Origin: Hymenoscyphus infarciens
Lineage: Eukaryota > Ascomycota > Leotiomycetes > Helotiales > Helotiaceae
Assembly: GCA_001414345.1 (NCBI GenBank)
Contig: LLCB01000020.1
Coordinates: forward strand, 62,001 to 126,000
Direction of reading: 5' to 3'
DNA: 64,000 nucleotides
Positions 10,880-21,942 of the stretch are shown here, one piece after another. The notes beneath the pieces are model-generated. The model was not told the DNA's origin, made no database searches, and was given only the letters and a program-made list of their open reading frames with translations. The position numbers and the translations under genes were made by a program. How positions within the stretch are numbered: the first letter of the stretch is position 1; each line of letters starts with the position of its first letter.

Positions 10880-13800
10880 AAAGACTTTATTCTATAATTG
10901 AATAGGCTATACTCGACGAGAATATTAGACTTAAAGAAGCTTAGCTTATAGTAAATAAAGTCTAGGATATACTCTTAGTAGCTTAATATATAAGAAGAGA
11001 TCTACTAGAACCACCTCTTCTAGTATTAGCCGACGACGTTAAAGAGGACTTTAGAGATAATATTAAAAGATACGCTTTTAAAATTAATAAGCTTTATACT
11101 ATATAAGGTAAGATATGTAAAGTTAGCTTCTAAGTAGAGAGTACTATAAACGAGTCTATACTCTTAGAAGCCTAATCCTTACTTAAGTATACTAGGAAAT
11201 TTACTTCTTAGAACCTAATTTAAAAGCTTAAAAATAACTTAGTATTAATATTAGAAAGCGTAGAAGATATAGTATATATAAAATACTAGAATACGCTTAC
11301 TTAAACTAAATCGGAGTCTATAAACTCTAATTACTAGTTTTCTAACTAGAAACGCTACTATAATTAAGTAAAAAAATTTTAACTTTTAAAGATTAAGAGT
11401 CTACTTATAGTAAAGGACTTCTTAGATATAGTTTATTAAATTACTCTTACCTAGGTAATAAGTTAAAAGATATAGTTAATTAATAATATAGAGCTTGAAA
11501 AGGGAGTTATATTACTTAATAATCTTACTAAAATGTTTTTAGAGATCTTATATAAACACCTTATATTAAAGACTAGTAGAAAGGCTAGTAGGATATTCTC
11601 TGTCCTTAGAGGTAGAAGCGATAACCTATCTAATTCTAGGAATAGAGTCTAAAATAGAGGTTCTAATAATAAGAAATGTCTATATAAGACTAGTTAAAGA
11701 TACTTTTAGAAACTAGTTAACTACTAAACCTTGGAATTTATACTTATTAGAAAGTATAATCCTACTCTTAATAATCTCTTAGATAATAAGGAGTTAAAAG
11801 AGATTATATAGCGCTTAAGAGCCTCTCTAAATAGACCTCTAAAAGAAACTAATTAAAAAGTTCTTTATAGTATAATCTAAGTTTAGAAAGGGATCTATAG
11901 GCTCTATTTAAGAGTTATTAAAATACTTTATTAAGAATATAAGTACTATAATCTTATCTTTAAAGCTTCTAACTAATCTAGAAAGAATAAACTAAGCCTT
12001 AAAATAGAGAATCTACGCTTTCTTAGTTAAATATACTAGATACCTTCTTATAGATTTAATACTCTTTAATAACTATAGAGTAGTCTATCTTATTAATAGT
12101 AAGGACATACTCGTTCTAGGAACCTTTAGATACTCTAATAATATAGTAGAATTAAGAACGACTAGTATTCTAATTAGTAGAATAGGAATAAGGGTTATAA
12201 AGAACGTTCTTAGGGGTAAGAGAGGAAGTGACTCTATAGATCTAATGCTTACTAATGTCGTGGTTATTAAGGGTTTTTATTCTAATATTATCTTAGAAGT
12301 ATATATTAGAGAATCTAGAGTATAGTATAATAGGTATAACTGTTTACTATACTTTAGACCTATAGAGAACGGTATAGTTGTTAAATCTTTAATTTATATA
12401 GTAAACTTAGTCTTATTTAAATATAACTTTATTAATAACTATGCTAAGCTTTAAAACCCTTAAGCTATATTTACTTTAATATACTTAATACTTTCTAAAA
12501 AGATTAATAAACGCTTTTATAAGAAGATAAGAGACTATACTAGACTAAGAAGTGATTTAGTAGAAATTTAGTATAGAAGATTAAGATATCTAGAATAGGA
12601 AGCTCTTAAAGCTCTAGTCTAGTTAGTAAGGAACGTGAAAATTATAGGTATTAAATAAGCGAAGTACTTATACTATGTTATTACTTATACTTAGAACGTG
12701 GTTTTAAGATATATCTCTAAGAATAGGAGTATATAACTATTCTAGTAGTGCTTATAAGATCTATTTAACTTCTTAACTAGATATAATAGAGCTAAATAGC
12801 TCCTTCTAATAAAAGAGGAGTATAGTAGGAAGCTCTTTAGATTTATAATAACGAATAAGAGAGGAGAAACAGTGTTTAAAAAGCTTAGAAACTTCGAAAG
12901 ATAGGTTAGATAGTAATATAGTCTTTTAATTTATAAGCTTAAGTATAATAACGATAAATTAGTAATTCTATAGTATAGCGCCTTAGAATATACTTTATAG
13001 GCTATTAAAATTAGAATAGACCTAGAGCTTATACTAACTTATACTTATAAACTAAATAGAGAGGTAGAGAGAGCGAGATAAGAAGTAATTACTTACTCGA
13101 TTAAAATATTATCTACTACTAACTTACTATAACGCTTCTAGACTAAGTTAACTATAGTTAGAATCTAGCTCTATAATATAAGTCTTAACTAAAGAAATAA
13201 GTTTAAGATATTAAATAAGGTGCTTCTATTATAGTTTAATAATTATTTCTACTAGTATAATCCGAAGTTTAAGAACTTAGTAATAAAAGACCTTAGACTA
13301 GATTAGAATAGAATCTACGTCTATAGATCTAAGGCTTATCTACTAAAAAAGAAGAGAGAGTAAGAAGTTAAGAAGAGAGTCTTTAAAGTTAATCTTAGAG
13401 CTTATATAGGTTATTTAGTTAGGTATATCTTATTAAATATCTACTATATCTAGGTTTTATAGCTTAATTAAGTTATTATAACTTAGAACGTTATATTTAA
13501 TAAAGAAATCTTTTATATACTAGAATACGAAAAGGTAGAATAATAACCTATTATAATTACTTAGATAGTAGTATAGTATATAGTTAAGTAGAAGTAATAA
13601 GATGTTAAAGCCTTACTTAAAAGTGTTAATATATATAAAATAGAGAGTGTAAGAAAACTAAAACTAGGAGCTAAACTAGTAAGAGATGTCTTACTTAAAG
13701 CTACTAATATGCTAAGCGAAGCTTTAATTAGCTAGAACTTAGGAGTAAGGCTAGAAAAGGGAGATATAATCTCTTCTAGGTTTAGACTTCTATTACCTAA

Positions 13801-16020
13801 AGTAATACTTAAATCTAAAAGTATACTAGAATAGGTTATAAGCTCTTAAAATAGGTAAAATACGAGAATCTTCTAATAAACTATAAGACTCTCTTAATAA
13901 GCGCTTATAGGATTCTTCTAACTATAAAATAATATTAAAAGTATAGAAGGCCTAAGTAGTCTACTAATTAGAACGAGTAATAAAATACTAGAGAGAATCT
14001 TCTAATAAAATAGAGAAAGTAGGCCTTTCTAATAATAAAGTAGTATATAAGAAAGAACTTCTAATACGCTAGTTCTAGAAACTTCTAATATAAAGTTAAC
14101 TAAGGAGTAGGGAATAATAAATATAGAAAGCGAAAACCTAAAGAAGCCTAAGATAAAGCGAGAGTATATAAAGAAAGTATATCTATTTATATTAAGAAAG
14201 AATAAGAGAGGTTAACCTAGAGAGAAAGACGTTAAGAATATAACAATCTCTACTCTACTAGCTATATTAATTAAGACAGAGCTTTAATAGACTGTTCTAG
14301 AATATTTAAATTATTTCTTTAGTACTTTTTAGCTTTTATTAGAGAGTATAGTATTAAATAGAGAAGACTTATAAGATATTTACTATATTATTATAGTAGT
14401 AATAATAAAAGAAGAAACGTCTTTAAAGCCTAGATATCTACGCCTTTATTAGTTAAAACTACTAAAAGAGCTAAAATTATAGAGAGAACTTATAAACTAT
14501 CTACTAGGTAAGTACTTTAAAGACGATTTAGAGCTTAAAATTAAGAATCTAGAGAAAAGGAAATACTAGTATATAATTAAAAGATAGAACGCTAAAACGA
14601 AACTATTACTTCTAAAGTAGGTATTTATATATAAATATAACTTTATAAACTATCTAATTTAATACTAAGCTTAGCTTATAGTTAGAGGTAATCTCTAATA
14701 AGAAGATACTATTCTTTTAATATATACTACTATATTTATAGTAAGATTATTCTAAATAGCTATAGTAATAGCTACTAGATTTAACCTAGAGATTAAGTAA
14801 TATAACGTTATAAACGCGTTTATTAATATAGAAAGGGATATAGGAGCTCTTCTAGTAGCTTACTAACTTTTAGATAGATATTAATAAGAGGGACTATATA
14901 TTAAATTAGATAGAGTACTTTATAGATTAAGAGATTCCCTAGCTTTATAGTTTAAATACTTTATAACTACTTTTTAAGAATATAGCTTAATACCTTGTTT
15001 AGAAGAGCCTTATATTTATATAGATCTCTTAAGAAAGGTTTTTATAATCTTTTATATAGATAATATATAGATAATATACTATTAAGATAACGTATCTTTA
15101 GTAAGAGTTGTAATAGATAAACTAAAGCTTTTATATAAACTATACTTACTTAGTGATATAGAATAGTATCTTAGAGTAAAAGTCTATAGAGATAGAGTAT
15201 AGAAAAAGACATAGCTCTCTTATAATATATATATTAAATAAATTACTAAACGATTTAAGCTTATTAATAGAGATTACCTAAGTATACTACTTCTAATATA
15301 TAAACTAAAAAAGAATTAAGAAATAGTAAAACCTGTATTTATAAAGTTCTACTAGGAGAAGGTCGGTTCGGTGCTATATATAGTAATTATAATATAACTA
15401 GATATTATATTTACTACTTCCTAGCTTTTATACTTCTTAACTAACCTAAATAATGAATATATAGCTATAATAGATTAGTATATTTAATACTTATTTAAGA
15501 TAAGGTTCTTAGGAATTATATATAGAGGAGAGCTTAGAGGTATATAACTAGTGCTTACTTTAGACGTATTATATACTAATAATCTAGAAACTTAAAGATC
15601 TTCTAATAAATATATAATATTATTATTTAATAGACTTATAGCTTAGAGAGCTTTATAATAAGATATAATTATAATATTAATAATAGAAGCTAAGCTCTTA
15701 AGAGTAAAGTAGCTAGGTATAGAAACGATAGTATTAAAGCGTCTCTTTAGAGAACTATAGCTTAATTTAGGCGAGATGTAGAATATATTCTATAATAATT
15801 AATAAACTATTTAATTAATTACTAAAGAAAATAAGAGAATATCTATAAAGCTTTAATATATAGATATCTAGAATATATAGCTTTATTAAAAGTACTAGAA
15901 GAGATCTTTCTAGGTTACTTATTTACTAATAAATAATATGTTAGTAGATAGACTTATAAAAAACTTGTCTAAGTAAAAATTCGAATATTTTAAAGCTTTA
16001 CTTAATCTCTAGGACGCTTG
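10880..16020 (+). pseudogene. Copia gag-pol relic (protease, integrase, RT, RNase H)
   Basis: The frame is full of TAG/TAA but the family pattern survives. The integrase region has a motif near FNFLTRYNRAKQ and a downstream LNREVERARQE. The RT has a YNVINAFIN block (about 14800) and LYRLRDSLAL* at about 14920-14950, where a stop replaces the expected Trp. The catalytic box reads YIDN at 15053-15064, where Copia has YVDD, so one catalytic Asp codon (GAT/GAC) has become AAT. RNase H keeps the ET*RSSNKY remnant of the TRRSTSGY motif (about 15580-15620). All these changes are G-to-A or C-to-T. The element cannot encode active enzymes. Confidence 0.85.
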
Positions 16021-16309
16021 TTTGCTTAGCGAAACACTCTCTTAAGAGGCGAAAGTATACTAAATTTTTAGGTTAAAAACACTCTTTTAGAATAGTAAAC
16101 AACGCTCTCTATTATTTTTATATGTTATTATACTTTACTTTGTTATTTTACTTATATATTTTTAAGAAGTTTTATCCTTTTTTATATTATAATTATTTAA
16201 GGAGTATTATAAGCTTGTTTTAGATTTTATTTATTTATTTAATTATTATATACTTAGTGATTAAGCGTTGTAAGACCCTTCTAGAGAGCGTTGCTAAATA
16301 TAAATATAA

Positions 16310-18030
16310 AGTTTTAAAGAAACTAACTACTACTATATAAACGTAAAGTATACTAACTAACTAATAATGCTTCTTCTAACGCTTAGAAACAGTTTTACTA
16401 AGAGTAGTAAGTACTATACCTATTTTATTAAAAGTATTATTAAGATTAATACTATTAGACTTATTATTACTATTATTATCTTTAGACTTCTTACTTTTAG
16501 AAATATCCTTCTTATACTTATAGCTCTTTAAAGAACGCTTAGAATAGTTATTAGTAAGCTTCTTAGAAGACGACTTCTTAGAAACTAACTTTATAGAAGT
16601 AGTTTTCTTTAAAATAGTCTTTCTTAGAATAGACTTTAGAACGGATTTTTTAGAATAGTTCTTTAAAAGAACCTTTAGAGGCTTTTAAGTAGACTTTTAT
16701 TACTTAGAGAGAGAGGTATTATCTTTACTATAAATAGTAGAACTCTTATAAGAAGTGCTTAGGCTCTTAGTTTAACTATAAGTATTAGCTTTTATAAGTA
16801 GAGTACTATTTAAGATAGAAGCTATAAAAGAAGTATTCTTAGAAACACGGTTACTACGCTTTAAGATCTTAGAAGTATTACTATCTAGCTTATTATTAGA
16901 AGTAGGACTCTAAAAACTATTAAGCTTCTTATAATAATAAGTATAGTTTAGAACCGAGGATAACTAAGAGCTTCTAAAACCCTATTTAAGACCTATATAG
17001 ATTATACTATATAACTTCTCTTGCTTCTAAATCTATAAAATTAGCTAAGGAAATGAAATAAAAAGTAGAGGACTAACTAAACGAAGCTCTATATAAACTT
17101 TATTACTAATATTAGTTTAATATTTCTTAAGATTTTTAGTTAAGGTAATTATAAAAGGGAGATAGATACTTAGTAACGCTTTATAAGAGTATTTAATAGT
17201 ATAGTTAAAATAGCGTATAACTTTTTTAGATTCTATATTATAGTAGTAACTAGTTGATTTACTAGCTACTATAGAAGTAACGTAGCTCTTATAAAGAGCT
17301 TCTTAAAAATTCGAAATATTATAATAAGCTTTCTTAATAGAAGGCGTAATAAGTAAGCCCTTATCACTAATAGTTAGATACTCGACGTTGTTATTAAGAA
17401 GTTTATTTAAGAGCCTAGTATTAATAGCTAGAAGCTTCTTAGGAAGTTTTTTAGGTTTAGGACTATCTTTAGAGGTTTAATATTAATTAGAGCTTATAAC
17501 TACTAACTTCTCTAGCTTATTCTTAGAGACGTTAATAGTATAAAATCTACTAAGTATACTACTCTAGGGCGTAACTAGACTAGAAGAGGAAATATATAAG
17601 AGATTCGATATTCGATGTTCTTATATAGTTAGTTAAAGCGTAGAATAAAGATTAATATACTTAAAAGAACAACGCCTAGGTTCTAATCTATTAATTATGT
17701 ATTCGACGCCTTCTTTATCGATATTATCTTTATAAACTTTAGCTTTATAATACTTATAAACGAGTATAGAGCTATTATTTATAGGGGTCTTACTATCTAG
17801 AAGACGAGAGATCTAGGAGAGAGGCTATTTTAGTTAATATAAGAGCCTAGGAAAGGTAAATATAAGCTTTATACTATAGTCTTTTGTTAAATAGCGTATA
17901 CTATAGTAGTCTAGCAGCGGCGAGAGAGTTTTAAGAAAGTTATAAAAAGAAAAGAAAGAGTTTAGGTTATTAAATCTATATATATAGTAAACGACGCTTT
18001 CCTAATTAGGAAAGGTTATTTAAGAGGTAT
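16310..18030 (-). pseudogene. Long antisense frame inside the Copia element, RIP-degraded, unknown product
   Basis: From about 18030 down to about 16310 one minus frame runs through some 570 codons. It has roughly two dozen stops, all TAA or TAG, and no frame break. I translated it line by line. The predicted protein has hydrophobic and mixed segments first (KTLSPLLDYYSIRYLTKDYS, INRLEPRRCSFKYINLYS, KDSPKPKKLPKKLLAINTR, LSIYLPFIITLTKNLKKY) and a Lys/Ser-rich tail (KKTTSIKLVSKKSSSKKL, YKYKKDISKSKKSKDNN) towards 16450. Residue use looks protein-like and the stops are fewer than such AT-rich DNA would give by chance. It begins beside the 3' LTR and points back into the element. I do not recognise it. 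It could be an accessory antisense gene of the retrotransposon or a captured gene. The lack of TGA is not evidence, since RIP removes TG. Confidence 0.5.
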
Positions 18031-18205
18031 ATTATAGAATAAAGGTAGGTTAGATAAAGGATTACCTAATAATCTCTACCTTTTAAGCGAGGAGTATAGT
18101 ATTTAAAGCCTTATGCTCTCCTCTATAGTTCTAGGAATCAAGTATCTACTTTAACTTTACTTTGCTTATCTTATACTCTCGATATAGCTTCTGTAATCGT
18201 TATAT
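18031..18205 (+). repeat. 3' LTR of the Copia element (copy B, heavily RIP-mutated)
   Basis: Same 175-bp sequence as copy A. Sites that are CA/TG in copies A and C are TA here, for example GATAAAGGATTACC against GACAAAGGATCACC, and CTACC against CCACC. It abuts copy C directly. Confidence 0.75.
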
Positions 18206-18374
18206 AGAACAAAGGTGGGTCAGACAAAGGATCACCTGATGATCTCCACCTTTTAAGCGAGGAGCATAGTATTTAAAGCCTTATACTCTCCTCTATAGTT
18301 CTAGGAATTAAGCATCTACTTTAACTTCACTTTACTTATCCTATACTCTCGATATAGCTTCTATAATCGCTATA
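18204..18374 (+). repeat. Extra LTR in tandem (copy C, least RIP-mutated)
   Basis: Starts TATAGAACAAAGGTGGGTC within a few bases of the end of copy B and ends ATAATCGCTATA. It keeps CA and TG (GTCAGACAAAGG, ACCTGATGATCTCC). It is either a solo LTR from a second insertion or a product of LTR recombination. Confidence 0.75.
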
Positions 18375-18572
18375 CTCTTAGATACGCGGATATAAGAAAT
18401 TATATAAAGCAGCGTTATACTACTATAAATCAAGTTCGAAATTCATCTTCTTAGAAATTAACTTTATTAAACTAACTAGTCTTCAAAAACCACTTATATA
18501 TACTAATAGCTCTAGGTACTATAGACTACTAAGTTGAATTTTAATACGTATAAATCTAGGTTCTACTATCTT

Positions 18573-18945
18573 TTAGGCTTACTAGATGGTTTTCTTATAA
18601 TACTCGTAAAAGAGTCTCTAAATCTTTATTAGCTTACTAGTAAATTTACGGCTTACACGTGACTATATTTTAGCTCTTAAAATTTAGTTAACTAACTAGT
18701 TAATTAATAGCCTACTTATAACCTAAAATATATTAGCTTACTCGAATGTTTTATAGCTTACTCTATAATTGTTTAGTATACTCTATAATTATATAGCTTA
18801 CGCGCGACTTTCTTTTTAGCCTCTAAATTTGCTACTTAGCTTACTCGAATATTATCTAGCTTACTAAACATCTATTCGCTTACTAGATAAGTATCTAGTA
18901 TACTTAAGACTTTTTTTTGCCTCTAAACATATCTCTCGCTTTTCC
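18573..18945. repeat. Degenerate tandem array, about 20-bp unit
   Basis: The core AGCTTACT(C/A) or a close variant recurs about every 20 bases: near 18575, 18631, 18651, 18672, 18709, 18735, 18755, 18775, 18795, 18818, 18838, 18858, 18877 and 18898. A typical unit is TTATAGCTTACTCTATAATT. The unit length is not a multiple of three, so this is not a coding repeat. It is a minisatellite in RIP-affected DNA just beyond copy C. Confidence 0.65.
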
Positions 18946-21942
18946 CGTTCTAACTTTCAACTCTACTTATAATTCGATGTCTATAAAACTTTCTCTAGGT
19001 CTTAGAAGATAGAGCTACTCACAACTACCAAGTATACGGCGAGCGGCAGGCTTCTGTCAAACCTTAGAGAAAGACAAAACGACATAATATATCGAAGACC
19101 AAAATGCACCGAGACTAAGCGTGATAAGAAACACTTACTATAAAGCGACTCTCTCCTAAGTCTACTTACTATAAGTGTAAATACTATAGAGTTTAATAGC
19201 ACAATGTGATTCGGCAGTAAAGAGGAATTGAATAATCGTAAAAAATTCAGATTTAAGCCAAAGATCAAGCTTGAAATTAGAGGAAACAGTATTCTGCTTT
19301 GCTCTAAGTAGTTCAAAAATTCTCAGCCGGTCGTCAACAAAATCATAAAGTCTCGAAGACAGTTAATAGCTATGAATGTTAATTAATTAGAAGTGAGTAC
19401 TCGTGACTAAGGCTTCTAAGGATTTGACGTCTTATATATATCTTCCCTCTATATAGAAAGCAGGTCTAAGGTCTTACTAGTTAAAGTCGGCGTGAAATTT
19501 CAATATATCACCTAAGCTATTGACTATGCTTACTAGCTCTTGACTTAATTCTCTTAATAATATAAAGTAGACGTAATTTCACAGAGGTGTTTTATACGTA
19601 GTAGTAGATAAGAGCGAAAAACTTATTAACTGTGGTTAAAACTATTCTATAAAAAGATACCTAAGTCAAGTAGTATAAGTAAAGGATCAAGTACTTAATA
19701 TAAGGAGTAGTGAATCAAAGAGCTATTTTCTTATTATTCTAAACTCGATTTCCTAATACTTAGTTCCCGCGGTTATGATATAATATGAGAGAGTAAACGG
19801 GATACAACTTTTACAACAAGTATAAATCTTTAAAATAGAGTTTTTAAGATAGAAAACATATATTAGCACCCGATAAGTATAAGAAAGAGGACAATTATAC
19901 TATGAAATCACTCTGCTAAGTACGTAGTATACTACCTTTTAGTAACTTACTACGATTATTCAAAAGCATAGTAATATTCCATAAACTAGAACAAGTCGGA
20001 TATAAGCTTAGAAGTAACAATTGTTTCTTCTTAGGACTTTGTGGTTTACGAGTTGTCGATAACTATGGAAAAGAAATAAGTATGATTTTCTCAGGTTTAA
20101 AGAATATGAACATTTTCGCAGTTTCAAAGTTATTTCCTATTAAAATTTTTAGGATAAACGATTAATAATACGTAACTTTTTATAGAACTCCTATATACTT
20201 GTATTTTGCCAACGGAAATTGCTCTAAGTGACAAGTGCTGTTCCTTCTATCGAACAGGGGCTGTCACGTGGTGCACCTGCCACATTTTGAGCTTTACGAG
20301 GTGTAAGACGCGGTTTGTTCGTAGTCAAGTCTATGAGCTTGTATTAGAATTCTACTTTTGTATATAATTCTTTATCCTAGTATACTCTTGAACCCTTCAC
20401 AAGAGGTCTAACCTCATTAGCCACCGCTCGGCGCAAAAACTAAATTATCATCCTTATTACCATAGTGTTCCACGAACACTGATACGCTCTGCTAAGCATT
20501 TATAGTTTCAAATACTAGTAGTTGCTATCTATTAATTCGTTTTTTAAACTAAAGAACTAGAATATAGTTTATCGCGATTAGCAGCAGTAGCACTCGACTA
20601 GAAGACAAGAATACAAAGGTAATTACTAGTCCCGAGTGTTCTTACTCGGAAGAAAATAATTTCAATAATATTTCCACGATATCGGACTATGCCGTAGCGT
20701 CTGTAATCCCAAGTCACTTATCAGGGAATGGCTATATAGCACCTGAAGCCTGTTATAACATCGAAGAGCTTTTTATTCAGAGATTTCACTTATAGAGCGA
20801 TATTATCAATGCCCGGTTTTTGTTCAATCAACTAAACACCGTATTATGTCAGTAGATGTCCGTGGTTGCAATTCTGCCTCATTATCTTCTAGGGTCTTAC
20901 TATTCTTACTCTAGTCTATCTTTTCCAAATTCGTTCCGACTTTCTATATAAACAAAGATCTAGTTTTTCGAAGAGAGAGTAGATGCTCTTAATTCCATTC
21001 AACGTATATCTAATAGAAAATCGTATACCAGCTATTTGAGCTAAATGAGTAAAATAGTAAGACATACTAGACGATATTAGATAATAGATATCTATTAAAC
21101 AATAGACCTACTCTAGTCTATCAAGTTGACTTAGCGGTTCTAGATCTTGTGGAATATTATCATTCAAGGAATACAATTCAGATTTACATGAAAGAACGAC
21201 TGGGTTTCTTTGACTTTTTTAGAATATCGAGTTAATTAAGTTATATAAAGAGGTTAGAGCAATTGAAGTAAAATATGATACTTCAAAGTCAACTTAAGAT
21301 AAGTAAAGATTGAGGATTTTTTAGAGACTACGAGACTTTAATTGATTGACTTGGTTGTTCCGGAGCTTTAGAACACTTTAACTATAGTAGATATTGTTTA
21401 GATATTGTGATTTTACGAGAGTATAGAGTGAGCGATAACGTTCAGTAATATTGGCGATAATATTGGAATATCCGAGGAGTTTAAGAGAAAGATTTCATAG
21501 AAGACTGTGGTGATAGGTACCAGTAATACTTGTTGTTGATCAAAGGTGAATATTCCCAAGGTAAGTCTCACCTAGTCTCATGCATCCATTCAAACACGAT
21601 TATCACATGATATCAAAGGCACAGATGGTTTCAAATTATTTCAATTTCAATATCAATCCTCAGACAGAAGGCCCGAGATGTTCTTATCCATGTAACGCCC
21701 CAAGAACTTTCCGTTCAACAATCAGAGGGTATTCGCGCTACGCTACAAGAAAAACAATGACGCCACCACGACCACCGCATCATATCATACATCATGCATT
21801 TTCGTCGAAGAACAAAAGAAAAGAAGGGCAAATCATATCCTGATCTCCAAGGCTTTTATGGTAACCAAGGGGCAGTTGAGAAAGGCACAAGTAAAGCAGC
21901 ACGAATGTGCCCAAGAGATTCCAAGGTCGAGGTGCCAAAGAA
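18946..21942. other. AT-rich gene-free stretch
   Basis: Less RIP-saturated than 10.4-18.2 kb, since CA and TG reappear, but with no recognisable gene, tRNA or repeat. The 104-codon minus frame at 19002-19316 is Leu/Ser-rich with no motif and is probably accidental. From about 21580 composition returns to normal; this part may be the 3' region of the next gene. Confidence 0.5.

Larger units (their letters stand above)
10442..18205 (+). mobile_element. RIP-inactivated Ty1/Copia LTR retrotransposon
   Basis: Flanked by LTR copies A and B. If TAG/TAA are read as former Trp/Gln codons, the plus strand shows a Copia-order pol: protease-like region near 12030-12120, integrase about 12640-13530, reverse transcriptase about 14300-15300 and RNase H about 15430-15980. 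About 2 kb more lies between RNase H and the 3' LTR and holds an antisense frame, which is unusual. CA and TG are almost absent; in 11041-11280 I count one TG and no CA. Insertions and deletions look rare, since long frames stay in register, so inactivation was mainly by point mutation. Confidence 0.85.

Noticed and set aside
18039..18200. Absence of TGA as proof that the antisense frame was coding
   Set aside because: RIP destroys TG, so TGA would be missing in any frame; the argument was dropped and only stop number, frame continuity and composition are used.
19002..19316. 104-codon minus frame
   Set aside because: Leu/Ser-rich translation without motif, in AT-rich DNA with no splice or leader signals; chance frame.
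8760..21500. CRISPR-like array or prokaryotic system in the repetitive block
   Set aside because: The 20-bp array has no unique spacers and its units are degenerate; the DNA is a fungal RIP-mutated retrotransposon region.
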